A DNA stretch of 16,287 nucleotides from contig JBCDBY010000071.1 of the NCBI GenBank assembly GCA_039182715.1, positions 1 through 16,287 on the forward strand, in the 5' to 3' direction. This stretch comes from JBCDBY01 sp039182715 (GTDB lineage: Bacteria; Planctomycetota; PLA2). The notes below the pieces were generated by a model. The model was not told the DNA's origin. It saw only the letters and a list, made by a program, of their open reading frames with translations, and made no database searches. Position numbers and translations under genes: made by a program. Below are positions 6,978 through 14,057 of the stretch, piece by piece (position 1 is the stretch's first letter; every line of letters begins with the position of its first letter).

Positions 6978-8048
6978 TCAGGCATGCGCGGCCAAGGGTT
7001 TGGCGCGGCGCAGCACGGCTTCGAGATCCTCGATGAGGTCGTCCGGGTGTTCGATCCCGCAGCTCAGCCGCACGAGGTCGTCGGAGATGCCGAGCTCGCG
7101 CCGACGCGCCTCCGGAATCGCGGCGTGCGTCATCGTCGCCGGATGGCAGACGAGCGACTTCACGCCGCCGAGCGACTCGGCGAGCTGGAAGTAGCGCAGT
7201 GACCCCACGAGCTCGCGCGCGCCCTCGATCTCGAAGGAGACGACGCCACCGAAGCCGGGGTAGTAGACGCGTTCGACGTGGTGACGCAGCCACGCGGCGA
7301 CGGCCGCACCGTTCGCGTTGTGCTGTCGCACGCGCAGCGAGAGCGTCTTGAGGCCGCGCAGCGTGAGCCAGCAGTCGAACGGCGACGCCGTGGCGCCGGT
7401 CGCGTTCTGCGCGAAGCGGATCGGCGCGAGCACGTCGGCATCCTTCGCCAGCACCGCGCCCTGGATGACGTCGGAGTGTCCGGCGAGATACTTCGTGACC
7501 GAGTGCACGACCAGATCGGCGCCCAGCTCGAACGGACGCTGGTTGAGAGGAGTGGCGAACGTGTTGTCGACGACGACCAGGGCGCCATGCGCGTGCGCGC
7601 GCTGCGCGATCGTCTCGATGTCGAAGAGCTTGAGCCTCGGGTTGGTGGGCGACTCGATCCAGACGAGCTTCGTGCGGTCCGTGAACTGCCGGTAGGCGGG
7701 GTCGACGACGAATCGATGTCCGTAGCTGTTCAGCAGCCGGAACGTGCCGCCGTACAGGTCGTCGGGCACCAGCACCTCGTCCCCCGGCTGCAGCAGCGAC
7801 TGGAAGATGGCGTTCTCCGCCGCGATGCCGCTCGCGAAGACGGCGCCGTGTTCGACGCCTTCGAGGGCGGCGAGGACCTTCTCCAACGTCTGGCGCGTCG
7901 GATTGGACGTGCGCGTGTAGTCAAAGCCTTTGTTCACGCCGGGCGCCTCCTGCACGAACGTGGAGGTCTGCGCGATGGGCGTCACGAGCGCGCCGGTCGT
8001 CGGATCGGCGTCCTGGGCGAAGTGGATGGCGAGGGTTTCGGGTCGCAT
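6978..8048 (-). CDS. metB: Trans-sulfuration PLP enzyme, cystathionine gamma-synthase type
   Basis: The 356-residue protein belongs to the Cys/Met-metabolism PLP family: YTRTSNPTR (44-52), ALEGVEHGAVFASGIAAE (61-78), ESPTNPRLKLFDI (132-144), DNTF (161-164), and HSVTKYLAGHSDVIQG (182-197) with K186 as the PLP lysine; SLGGVKSLVCHPATMTHA (292-309) and GISDDLVRLSCGIE (320-333) close the active site. Position 4 bp downstream of hom, under a SAM riboswitch, favours cystathionine gamma-synthase (activated homoserine plus cysteine) over a gamma-lyase or sulfhydrylase, but motifs alone do not separate these. The ATG at 8048 is chosen because homology begins right there (MRPETLAIHFAQ); the frame runs 14 codons further upstream into hom. 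It is shorter than the usual 380-400 residues: a conserved stretch is absent between VYYPG (261-265) and FGGVVSFE. Confidence 0.92.
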   Translation of the reverse strand: MRPETLAIHFAQDADPTTGALVTPIAQTSTFVQEAPGVNKGFDYTRTSNPTRQTLEKVLAALEGVEHGAVFASGIAAENAIFQSLLQPGDEVLVPDDLYGGTFRLLNSYGHRFVVDPAYRQFTDRTKLVWIESPTNPRLKLFDIETIAQRAHAHGALVVVDNTFATPLNQRPFELGADLVVHSVTKYLAGHSDVIQGAVLAKDADVLAPIRFAQNATGATASPFDCWLTLRGLKTLSLRVRQHNANGAAVAAWLRHHVERVYYPGFGGVVSFEIEGARELVGSLRYFQLAESLGGVKSLVCHPATMTHAAIPEARRRELGISDDLVRLSCGIEHPDDLIEDLEAVLRRAKPLAAHA

Positions 8049-8052
8049 GGTT

Positions 8053-9231
8053 CTAGAGCACGCGGAAGGCGCGCACCTCCTGGAGCGCACGGAAGGTGCG
8101 CAGGGTTGAAGTGTCGGGTTCGTTCGGGGTGATAAGGGCGTAGGTGGGCAGCGCCTCGTCGGGCAGGCGGCGCAGTTCGATCGGCTGAAGCAGCTGCAGC
8201 GCCTCCTCGGCGACCGCGGTGAACTGCAGCGTCACGAACCAGCGTGTACGCGGAGCACGCGAGGAAACCGGGGCCGGGGGGATCGGCCACGACTCCGCCT
8301 CGCCGCGCGCAATCGCGACGAGATCGTCGACGATCGAAGCGGCCGTCGGCGCGCCGCCCGCACCGGGGCCGCGGAAGCAGAGCGAACCGATGGGATCGCC
8401 CTCGATCAGCACCGCGTTCTGCTCGTCGTCGACCGACGCCAGCGGATGCTGCGCGGAGAGGAGCGCCGGGGCTACGAAGCCGCTGCGGCCGTCGCTCCAG
8501 GCGACCGGCTTGATGCGGTATCCGAGCGCGGCGGCGCGACGGCAGTCGGCGGGGCGCAGACAGCGCAACCCCTCGCGCTCGATCGACTCGAGCGACAGCC
8601 CGATGCCGAGCCGCGCAAGCAGCAGGCTGAGCTTTTGCGCCGCGTCGGTACCGTTCAGGTCGAGCGACGGATCCGCCTCGGCGAAGCCAGCGCGCTGCGC
8701 CACCTCGACGGCGGCGCCAAGCGACTCGCCGTGGCGCTGCAGGCGCGAGACGACGAAGTTCGAGGTGCCGTTGAGGATTGCGGTGACGCGTTCCACGCGA
8801 GTGGTGTGCAGCGCGCGATCGAGCGTCCGCAGGAGCGGGATGCCCGCCCCGACACTCGCTTCGCCGAGCAGCGGCGCCCCCTCGCGCGCCAGCTCCTCGC
8901 CGCGCTCGGCGAGAAGCGCCTTGTTGGCGGTCACCACCGGCACGCCGCGGCGCAGGAAGTGCCGGACGTAGACGAACGCGGGTTCGACGCCGCCCAGGGC
9001 TTCCACGACGACGTCGTAGTCGCCGTCGAGGAACGCCGTCACGTCGTTGGATGCGAGCCCGCGCGGGCGGCGCGCGAGGGCGGCGACCGGCTCGAGCTGC
9101 AGCCCAAGGGCGGCCAGCTCACGCCGACGGCGGCGCAGGAGACGGTGCACCGCCTCCCCCACCGTGCCGTAGCCGAGCAGGCCGATGCGAAGCGTGCGCA
9201 GACGCGGCCTGCGCTTCAATGTCGTGGTCAT
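8053..9231 (-). CDS. hom: Homoserine dehydrogenase
   Basis: The 392-residue enzyme reduces aspartate semialdehyde to homoserine, the branch point to methionine and threonine. Visible are the NAD(P)-binding motif GLLGYGTVGEAV (17-28), VVTANKALLA (99-108), the ILNGTSNFVVSRL segment (152-164), and the catalytic region FAEADPSLDLNGTDAAQKL (183-201), followed by LGYRIKPVA and GPGAGGAPTAASIVDDL (288-304). The start is ATG 9231, preceded by GGAGG (GGAGGAAACC-ATG); an upstream in-frame start at 9261 is rejected because it would hide that site. The C-terminal 65 residues are where an ACT regulatory domain normally sits, but the usual 'D.PGVLA..A' motif is not recognisable, so the domain looks eroded. 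The gene is transcribed from a promoter with a SAM-I riboswitch and continues into metB after 4 bp. Confidence 0.95.
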   Translation of the reverse strand: MTTTLKRRPRLRTLRIGLLGYGTVGEAVHRLLRRRRRELAALGLQLEPVAALARRPRGLASNDVTAFLDGDYDVVVEALGGVEPAFVYVRHFLRRGVPVVTANKALLAERGEELAREGAPLLGEASVGAGIPLLRTLDRALHTTRVERVTAILNGTSNFVVSRLQRHGESLGAAVEVAQRAGFAEADPSLDLNGTDAAQKLSLLLARLGIGLSLESIEREGLRCLRPADCRRAAALGYRIKPVAWSDGRSGFVAPALLSAQHPLASVDDEQNAVLIEGDPIGSLCFRGPGAGGAPTAASIVDDLVAIARGEAESWPIPPAPVSSRAPRTRWFVTLQFTAVAEEALQLLQPIELRRLPDEALPTYALITPNEPDTSTLRTFRALQEVRAFRVL

Positions 9232-9287
9232 GGTTTCCTCCGTCCCGGACGAACGCCGCACGACGGAGGACCACGAGAGTGCCTACG

Positions 9288-9317
9288 AAAAAAGGCCTCT
9301 CCGGTCGAAGAGGCCTT
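9288..9317 (-). terminator. Intrinsic terminator of the SAM riboswitch expression platform
   Basis: On the minus strand AAGGCCTCT (9317-9309) pairs perfectly with AGAGGCCTT (9300-9292). A U-G and a C-G pair extend the stem towards a GACC tetraloop, and six Ts (9293-9288) follow. It lies between the aptamer and the hom start. A candidate antiterminator pairs GGAGAG (9349-9344, at the aptamer's 3' side) with CTCTTC (9312-9307), which would disrupt the terminator when SAM is scarce. Confidence 0.9.
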
Positions 9318-9336
9318 GGAAGCTTGCGATTCCGCT

Positions 9337-9440
9337 GGTTCATCTCTCCCCGAAGGGCAGGAGGTCGCACCGGGTTCGTTTCCGAACTGGTTGCGGCAGC
9401 GTCAACGGGCCTGATCCCTCGGCTGCTCTGGATGAATCGA
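9337..9440 (-). ncRNA. SAM-I (S-box) riboswitch aptamer
   Basis: Read on the minus strand, the leader of hom contains the S-box core in order: P1 5' strand TTCATC (9436-9431); CAGAG leading into P2 (GCAGC pairing with GCTGC); the conserved GAGGGATCAGGCCC; GACGCTGCCGCAACC; a P3 hairpin GTTCG-GAAA-CGAAC; the junction GGTGCGACCTCCTGC; a P4 hairpin CCC-TTCG-GGG; and P1 3' strand GATGAA (9344-9339), which pairs fully with the 5' strand. In this class SAM binding stabilises P1 and lets the downstream terminator form, switching the operon off. Terminator, promoter and a methionine-pathway operon are all in the right places, so the assignment is strong although no covariance model was run. Confidence 0.93.
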
Positions 9441-9464
9441 ACTGTGAAAAGAACGCGATCCGGA

Positions 9465-9492
9465 AAGATAGCCCGGCGCGGAAGGGTGTCAA
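9465..9492 (-). promoter_or_regulatory. Sigma-70-type promoter of the hom-metB operon
   Basis: On the minus strand a perfect -35 TTGACA (9492-9487) is followed after 16 bp by TATCTT (9470-9465), 4 of 6 matches to TATAAT. Transcription would begin near 9458, about 22 nt before the riboswitch P1 helix. The -35 overlaps the TGA stop codon of the upstream permease-protease gene, so the promoter starts exactly where that gene ends. Confidence 0.75.
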
Positions 9493-11762
9493 GCGATTTC
9501 GAGGTAGGAGATGATCGCGTTGTAGACCATGTGCAGCGCGATCGGCGGCCAGAGCGAACGGCTGCGCAGGAAGAGCGCCGCCGTGCAGAGCCCGACGAGG
9601 AACACCGGCACGAACGACACCGGGTTGTGGATGACCGCGAAGACGAACGCGCTCAGGACGACCGCCTTCCCGGGCGAGAACGTGCGCAGGAAGCCGCGCA
9701 GAAGCAGGCCGCGGAAGAGGAACTCCTCGATGGGTGGCGCCACGAAGACCGCGACCTGCGCGATCGCCGTCCGCACGCCCGGCTGGATCTCGGTGCCCAT
9801 CAGCTCGCGCACCCACTCGAAGTGGCGCATGCCGTCGAGGTAGGCCAGCCCGAGCGAGGCGAGCGCCACGCCGAGGGCGGCGCCCCACAGCAACATGCCG
9901 AACGAGGGACGACGCAGGCCGACCTCGCGGAACACGGAGCGCGACTTGCCGCGCGAGAGCAGGTAGAGCGAAAGCGCCGCGGTGACGGCGGCGGCGGTGA
10001 GTGGCGCGGTGCGCACGATCGTCTCGGGCGGCCAGTCGAGCGAGAAGAAGATCAGGCTGATGACCCGGGACAGGAACGAGTAGGTGAAGATCGCCAGGAC
10101 GCCGTCGCTCAGCTCGATGCGACGCGTCGGCACGGCGGTCGGGTCGAGCAGGTACGGAAGGCGCCGGCGTACGCGTTCCCACACCGCGTAGACGAGCAGC
10201 GCGGTCAGCACATTGACGACGAAGAGTTCCCACAGCGATCCCGTCGCGAGCGTGAACGCATACATGCCCGCAACGGCCATGTAGAGCATCGACCACTCGG
10301 GCTGGATCTTCTTGTGGATCTCCTTCTCGTGCGGGTCGTAGCCGATCGTCCCCATCGCGCCGGCGAGAAACGCACAGAGGAAGACGCCTCCCACGGCCGA
10401 CAGGGGCGCAAGCCAGTCGACCACCTGCATCTTGTCGATCGGCCGCCACGCGTAGAGCATGACGCCGAGCGCGTAGACGACCGCGACCACGCCCCAGATG
10501 ACCGTCTTGCGCCGCAGCAGGCGATCGAGCCGCTGCGGAAGGCTGAAGAGCAGCCAGAGCGCGTTCTGTTCGGCCAGCAGCACCCGGAAGCCGCCGAACG
10601 CGAGCACGTAGGCCGCGACGCCGAAGGCGATGGCCGAAACCGCGCGCGGGCTGCCGGCCGCGTTGAAGGCGGGATTGACGACGAACTGGAAAACGACCAG
10701 CAGGGCCGGCACGACGAGCGTCTGCACCAGGAAGTTACGATCGCGTCCGAGTAGACGCAGGTCCTTCGAGAGCACGCCGCCGAGCGGACGATGACGGCCG
10801 TGCGCGCTGCGCGTGCCCTGGTACGGACCGCCGGCGGAGACGAGACCGTCGCGCACCTGGCGTTCCGTCGCCCGGAGCGCGAGCAGGACGATGCCGATCG
10901 ACCACGCCGTCACCATGAGCGCACCGGCGGGCCGGTAGACGATCTGCAGGACCGAAGCGGTCGGCCCCCAGAGCAGCGCTCCGCCGATCGCATCGGAGAC
11001 GGTGAAGAGCACGCGCGGCACGTCGACGCGGCTGACCAGCGCGAACACGAGGAAGAGCAGCAGCATGCCGACGACCGTGCAGACCGCCTGGAAGTTCTTC
11101 ACACGATGCAGCGGCACGCGCTTGCGGAGGTAGGTCTCGATGAGAACGCGCAGCGAGGAGACGGCAGCCGCGACGAGCAGCGTCGAGAGGGCACCGAGCG
11201 GCACGCCCCACCACCGATAGCCGGCGTTCCACAGAATCGTCGTCACGAGAGGAAAGAAGGTGAACCAGGTGAAGAACGCGGTCAGCGCGTACTCGCCCAC
11301 CTTCGCGAGGAAGAGACCGCGCGTGGGGACGGGGAAGGTGAAGAGCCACTCCATGCTCCACCCGACCTGCGAAAGTTCCTGGTTGCTGGAGCCGAGCCCG
11401 ACGAATAAAAGCGCGATGACAAGGAGCGTGAGCAGGACCGCGAATGGACGCAGCGCATCCTCGACCGGAGCCTTGCGCACCCAGACGCGTTCGGTCAGCT
11501 CGGCATTGAACCGCTCGTTGCCGGCCGCCTGTTCGACCGTCTCGACCACGCGCATCGTGTACACGTACGAGATCGAGAACGACTGCAGACCGAAGAGCAG
11601 GCCCATCAGGACGAGCGCGATGGTCGAGCGCCCGCCCTTGCGGCCCGTGCCGTCGCGGCCGCCCTTCTTGCGGCGGCGGTAGAAGGCGCCGACGCGGTTC
11701 CAGAAACGACGCAGCGACGTCGCGGCCAGGACCCGGACGACCCGGGGGGTGGACGGCTTCAC
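9489..11762 (-). CDS. ABC exporter permease fused to CPBP intramembrane protease
   Basis: A 757-residue polytopic membrane protein. Residues 1 to about 540 form an ABC exporter permease with many hydrophobic segments (about 48-70, 106-124, 158-180, 188-205, 226-245, 345-365, 376-393, 422-438, 454-473, 494-525), like large two-half ABC-2 / 'putative ABC exporter' permeases. Residues about 555-757 are a CPBP (CAAX protease and bacteriocin-processing, Abi) domain with all three motifs: E679-E680-x3-R684 in PPIEEFLFRG, F708-x3-H712 in FAVIH, and H744-x3-N748 in HMVYN. The fusion puts a probable metal-dependent intramembrane glutamic protease on the exporter. Such permease-CPBP fusions, related to NatB, are known in several phyla. 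The GTG start overlaps the ATPase stop by 4 bp (GTGA, 11759-11762), so the two are co-translated. Substrate is unknown; a lipid or peptide export-and-processing role is inference. Confidence 0.9.
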   Translation of the reverse strand: MKPSTPRVVRVLAATSLRRFWNRVGAFYRRRKKGGRDGTGRKGGRSTIALVLMGLLFGLQSFSISYVYTMRVVETVEQAAGNERFNAELTERVWVRKAPVEDALRPFAVLLTLLVIALLFVGLGSSNQELSQVGWSMEWLFTFPVPTRGLFLAKVGEYALTAFFTWFTFFPLVTTILWNAGYRWWGVPLGALSTLLVAAAVSSLRVLIETYLRKRVPLHRVKNFQAVCTVVGMLLLFLVFALVSRVDVPRVLFTVSDAIGGALLWGPTASVLQIVYRPAGALMVTAWSIGIVLLALRATERQVRDGLVSAGGPYQGTRSAHGRHRPLGGVLSKDLRLLGRDRNFLVQTLVVPALLVVFQFVVNPAFNAAGSPRAVSAIAFGVAAYVLAFGGFRVLLAEQNALWLLFSLPQRLDRLLRRKTVIWGVVAVVYALGVMLYAWRPIDKMQVVDWLAPLSAVGGVFLCAFLAGAMGTIGYDPHEKEIHKKIQPEWSMLYMAVAGMYAFTLATGSLWELFVVNVLTALLVYAVWERVRRRLPYLLDPTAVPTRRIELSDGVLAIFTYSFLSRVISLIFFSLDWPPETIVRTAPLTAAAVTAALSLYLLSRGKSRSVFREVGLRRPSFGMLLWGAALGVALASLGLAYLDGMRHFEWVRELMGTEIQPGVRTAIAQVAVFVAPPIEEFLFRGLLLRGFLRTFSPGKAVVLSAFVFAVIHNPVSFVPVFLVGLCTAALFLRSRSLWPPIALHMVYNAIISYLEIA

Positions 11763-12520
11763 CCCTGGCGGTCCTCGGTCACGGCGAAGAAGATCTCCTC
11801 CAGCGAACCGCCGGGCGCGAGCTTCTCCTTGAGGTCCTCGAGCGGGCCGATGGCGGCCAGCTTGCCGCCGTCGACAATGCCGATGCGGTGGCAGAGCTTT
11901 TCCGCCTGGTCGAGCAGGTGCGTGCTGAAAAAGACGCTGTTGCCCTGGTCGGCGCGTTCGCGGATGAGTTCGTGGAAGAGTCGGGTGGCGTAGGGGTCGA
12001 GGCCGTTGGTCGGCTCGTCGAGGATCAGCAGCGCGGGGTCATGCAGCAGCGCGCAGATGATCGCGAGCTTCTTCTTCATGCCCTTCGAGTAGTTGACCGC
12101 GTACTCGTCGAGGTCCTTGCCCAGCTCGAATCGCTCGACGAGCGAGTCGCAGCGGGACGCCGCGACGTCGGAGGGGATGCCGCGCATGCTGGCGACGAAG
12201 TCGAGGACCTCGCGGCCGCGCAGATAGTCGTAGAACACCGGCTCGTCGGGCAGGTAGCCGACCGTCTCCATGACGCGGGCGCGGTCGCGAAAGCAGTCGA
12301 GGCCGAGAATGCGGGCGGTGCCGGCGCTCGGCTCGAGGATGCCCATGAGCATGCGGATGGTCGTCGTCTTGCCGGCGCCGTTGGGGCCGAGCAGCGCGAG
12401 CCGCTCGCCCGGCTCGACTTCGAGAGTGATGCCGTCGACCGCCTGGAACTCGCCGTACCGCTTGGAGAGCCCGTGCAAGGAGACGACCTTGCCATTGCCT
12501 TCCATGAATGTGGCGATCAT
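11759..12520 (-). CDS. ABC transporter ATP-binding protein (NatA/CcmA type)
   Basis: The 253-residue ATPase has Walker A GPNGAGKTT (45-53), signature NYSKGMKKKL (143-152), Walker B LLILDEPTNGLD (164-175) and the H-loop FFSTHLL (197-203). The segment after the Q-loop reads VGYLPDEPVFYDYLRGREVLDF (split here: VGYLPDEP, 87-94), so the usual glutamine is replaced, as in many drug/sodium-type exporters; YSKGM in place of LSGGQ is typical of the same group. Its permease partner follows with a 4-bp overlap, making a complete two-gene exporter with one ATPase homodimer. ATG 12520 is used; a second in-frame ATG at 12505 is equally possible, and neither has a good ribosome binding site. The divergent methyltransferase gene starts only 12 bp away. 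Confidence 0.94.
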   Translation of the reverse strand: MIATFMEGNGKVVSLHGLSKRYGEFQAVDGITLEVEPGERLALLGPNGAGKTTTIRMLMGILEPSAGTARILGLDCFRDRARVMETVGYLPDEPVFYDYLRGREVLDFVASMRGIPSDVAASRCDSLVERFELGKDLDEYAVNYSKGMKKKLAIICALLHDPALLILDEPTNGLDPYATRLFHELIRERADQGNSVFFSTHLLDQAEKLCHRIGIVDGGKLAAIGPLEDLKEKLAPGGSLEEIFFAVTEDRQG

Positions 12521-12532
12521 GCTACGGCAGGG

Positions 12533-13354
12533 ATGTCAGGACTGGGCAAACGCCTCGCGCAAGGACCGCCGCTCGTGCTCGACGGCGGCCTCGCCACCGA
12601 ACTGGAGGCGCGGGGGCACGACCTGAATCACGCGCTCTGGTCGGCACGGCTGTTGGACGACGATCCGGACGCGATCCGTGCGGTGCACGCCGCCTACGTC
12701 GCCGCGGGCGCCGAGATCGTGATCACCGCCAGCTATCAGGCGCCCGCCGAGCCGGCGGCGCGGCTCGCGCGCTCGGTGGATCTCGCGCGGGCATCCGGCG
12801 CGCGCTTCGTGGCGGCCAGCATTGGACCCTATGGGGCGGCACTTGCCGATGGCTCGGAGTACACCGGCGACTACGGCGACGTCGACCTGCGCACGTGGCA
12901 CGAGCCGAGGCTGCGCTTTCTCGAGAGCTGCGACATCGACCTGCTGGCGTGCGAGACGATCCCGTGTCTCGCCGAGGCCGAAGCGCTCGCCGATCTCGTC
13001 GAGAAACCGGCCTGGTTCGCCTTCACCTGCCGCGACGGGACGACCCTGCGCGACGGCACCCCCATCGCCGACGCGGTACGCGCGGTGGAATCGAAGGCGA
13101 TCGCCGTCGGCATCAACTGCACCGACCCCCAGCACGTCGCCCCGCTGCTCGACGCGATCGATACCGAACTCCCGCTGGTCGCCTACCCCAACTCCGGCGA
13201 GACCTACGACCCCGTCACCAAGACCTGGTCGGGCCGCTCAGCGTTCCTCGACCACGTCCCCGCCTGGATCGACCGCGGCGTCCGCATCGTCGGCGGCTGT
13301 TGCCGCGTGGGCCCGATAGAAATCGCGGAGCTCACGACGCGGATCCGGAGGTAG
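12533..13354 (+). CDS. mmuM: Homocysteine S-methyltransferase (MmuM/YagD type)
   Basis: The 273-residue protein belongs to the zinc-dependent homocysteine methyltransferase family, which makes methionine from homocysteine using S-methylmethionine (or S-adenosylmethionine) as donor. Evidence: LVLDGGLATELEARG (14-28), ITASYQAP (64-71), SIGPYGAALADGSEYTGDY (96-114), CETIPCLAEAEAL (140-152), GINCTDP (193-199) and VGGCCRVGP (253-261). C196, C256 and C257 are the expected zinc ligands. It is about 35 residues shorter than the E. coli enzyme: the region between ITASYQAP and SVDLARASG lacks part of a helix-loop, and the next loop is also trimmed. ATG 12533 has only a weak GGG upstream. Its last 117 bp overlap an opposing gene. 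No SAM riboswitch precedes it, unlike hom. Confidence 0.92.
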   Translation: MSGLGKRLAQGPPLVLDGGLATELEARGHDLNHALWSARLLDDDPDAIRAVHAAYVAAGAEIVITASYQAPAEPAARLARSVDLARASGARFVAASIGPYGAALADGSEYTGDYGDVDLRTWHEPRLRFLESCDIDLLACETIPCLAEAEALADLVEKPAWFAFTCRDGTTLRDGTPIADAVRAVESKAIAVGINCTDPQHVAPLLDAIDTELPLVAYPNSGETYDPVTKTWSGRSAFLDHVPAWIDRGVRIVGGCCRVGPIEIAELTTRIRR

Positions 13355-13858
13355 TCCGAATCGATCCATGAGTGCGCGCGCCCGCGCGGCCGTCGGCCCA
13401 TCCGAGGTCACCCGTTCGAGCGCGACGATCGCGCGCGCGGTCTCGGGGGTCAAGCGTCCGGACTCGATCTGACGGTTCACGAAGGTCCGGAATGCGCGGT
13501 TGCCGTTGAACGAGTCGACGAAGTAGTTAGGCATGCGACCGAACCGCGGAAAGCCGTCCGAGTGGACCTCAAAGCCGAGGCCCGACTCGGTTGAGCTCAC
13601 GAATGCCCAGTCGAAGGCGTGCATCTCGCCGAGCAAGTCGCTGTGGGTTGCGCTCCGCTCAAGCCGCGTGCGGCGATGAACCTCGACTCCGAAGACGCGG
13701 GTCCAGCGCTCCGATCGGTGGGATCCACACGTGCGACAGACCCAACCCGCCGACCCCCGGACCCAAGGCGTCAGCCCAAACCGGTAGACGCCATCGAGCG
13801 CAAGCAGCAGCACAAGCACCAACAGCAACCCGCGAACACCCCACCGTTTCCACCGCAC
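13238..13858 (-). CDS. Hypothetical membrane-anchored protein with CxxC motif
   Basis: A 206-residue frame from GTG 13858, with GAGG about 10 bp upstream. The N-terminus MRWKRWGVRG followed by a leucine-rich segment (11-21) is a signal anchor or single membrane helix. Next comes WVCRTCGSHRSERW (39-52), a CxxC pair as in a half zinc ribbon, then a region with aromatic and acidic residues (HAFDWAFVSSTESGLGF, NYFVDSFNGNRAF), a helical part (ESGLTPETARAIVALERV-like, about 132-150), and an Ala/Asp-rich tail. Composition is protein-like and clearly unlike GC shadows. I do not recognise the family. The tail (about 39 codons) lies antisense to the end of mmuM, so the true C-terminus, or whether the gene acquired it by losing a stop, is uncertain. 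The reading up to about 13355 is better supported than the tail. Confidence 0.68.
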   Translation of the reverse strand: MRWKRWGVRGLLLVLVLLLALDGVYRFGLTPWVRGSAGWVCRTCGSHRSERWTRVFGVEVHRRTRLERSATHSDLLGEMHAFDWAFVSSTESGLGFEVHSDGFPRFGRMPNYFVDSFNGNRAFRTFVNRQIESGRLTPETARAIVALERVTSDGPTAARARALMDRFGLPPDPRRELRDFYRAHAATAADDADAAVDPGGDVVEER

Positions 13859-13909
13859 GTCTTCAAGGCCTCAACGTCCTCACGCCCCAAGCTCGATCCT
13901 AGCTCCCTC

Positions 13910-14006
13910 TGATGGAAGAGGTGCATCATTTGGCGCGCATATCTGCGCGTCGTTTCACGGGTTGCGAGCGCTGACTGCGGAACTCGTTCCGCACTTATCC
14001 ACAGCC
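13910..14006 (+). repeat. 97-bp direct repeat, copy 1 (hairpin plus DnaA-box sequence)
   Basis: Aligns without gaps to 14445-14541 (offset 535). The left module (13910-13946) begins TGATGGAAGAGGTGCATCA, itself bounded by TGATG/CATCA arms. The right module (about 13975-14006) has the perfect palindrome GCGGAAC-TC-GTTCCGC (13977-13992) and TTATCCACA (13995-14003), identical to the consensus DnaA box. The central 30 bp is diverged between copies but equal in length. This copy lies between the divergent hypothetical genes. Confidence 0.85.
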
Positions 14007-14057
14007 CCGAGCCCTCGGCCCTCAGCCCCCAAGATCCGGCATGAGAGACTCAGCCGG

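Noticed and set aside
9051..10754. 567-codon plus-strand frame crossing the hom leader and the permease gene
   Set aside because: It runs through the riboswitch and terminator and opposite two well-supported genes; composition is typical of an antisense shadow.
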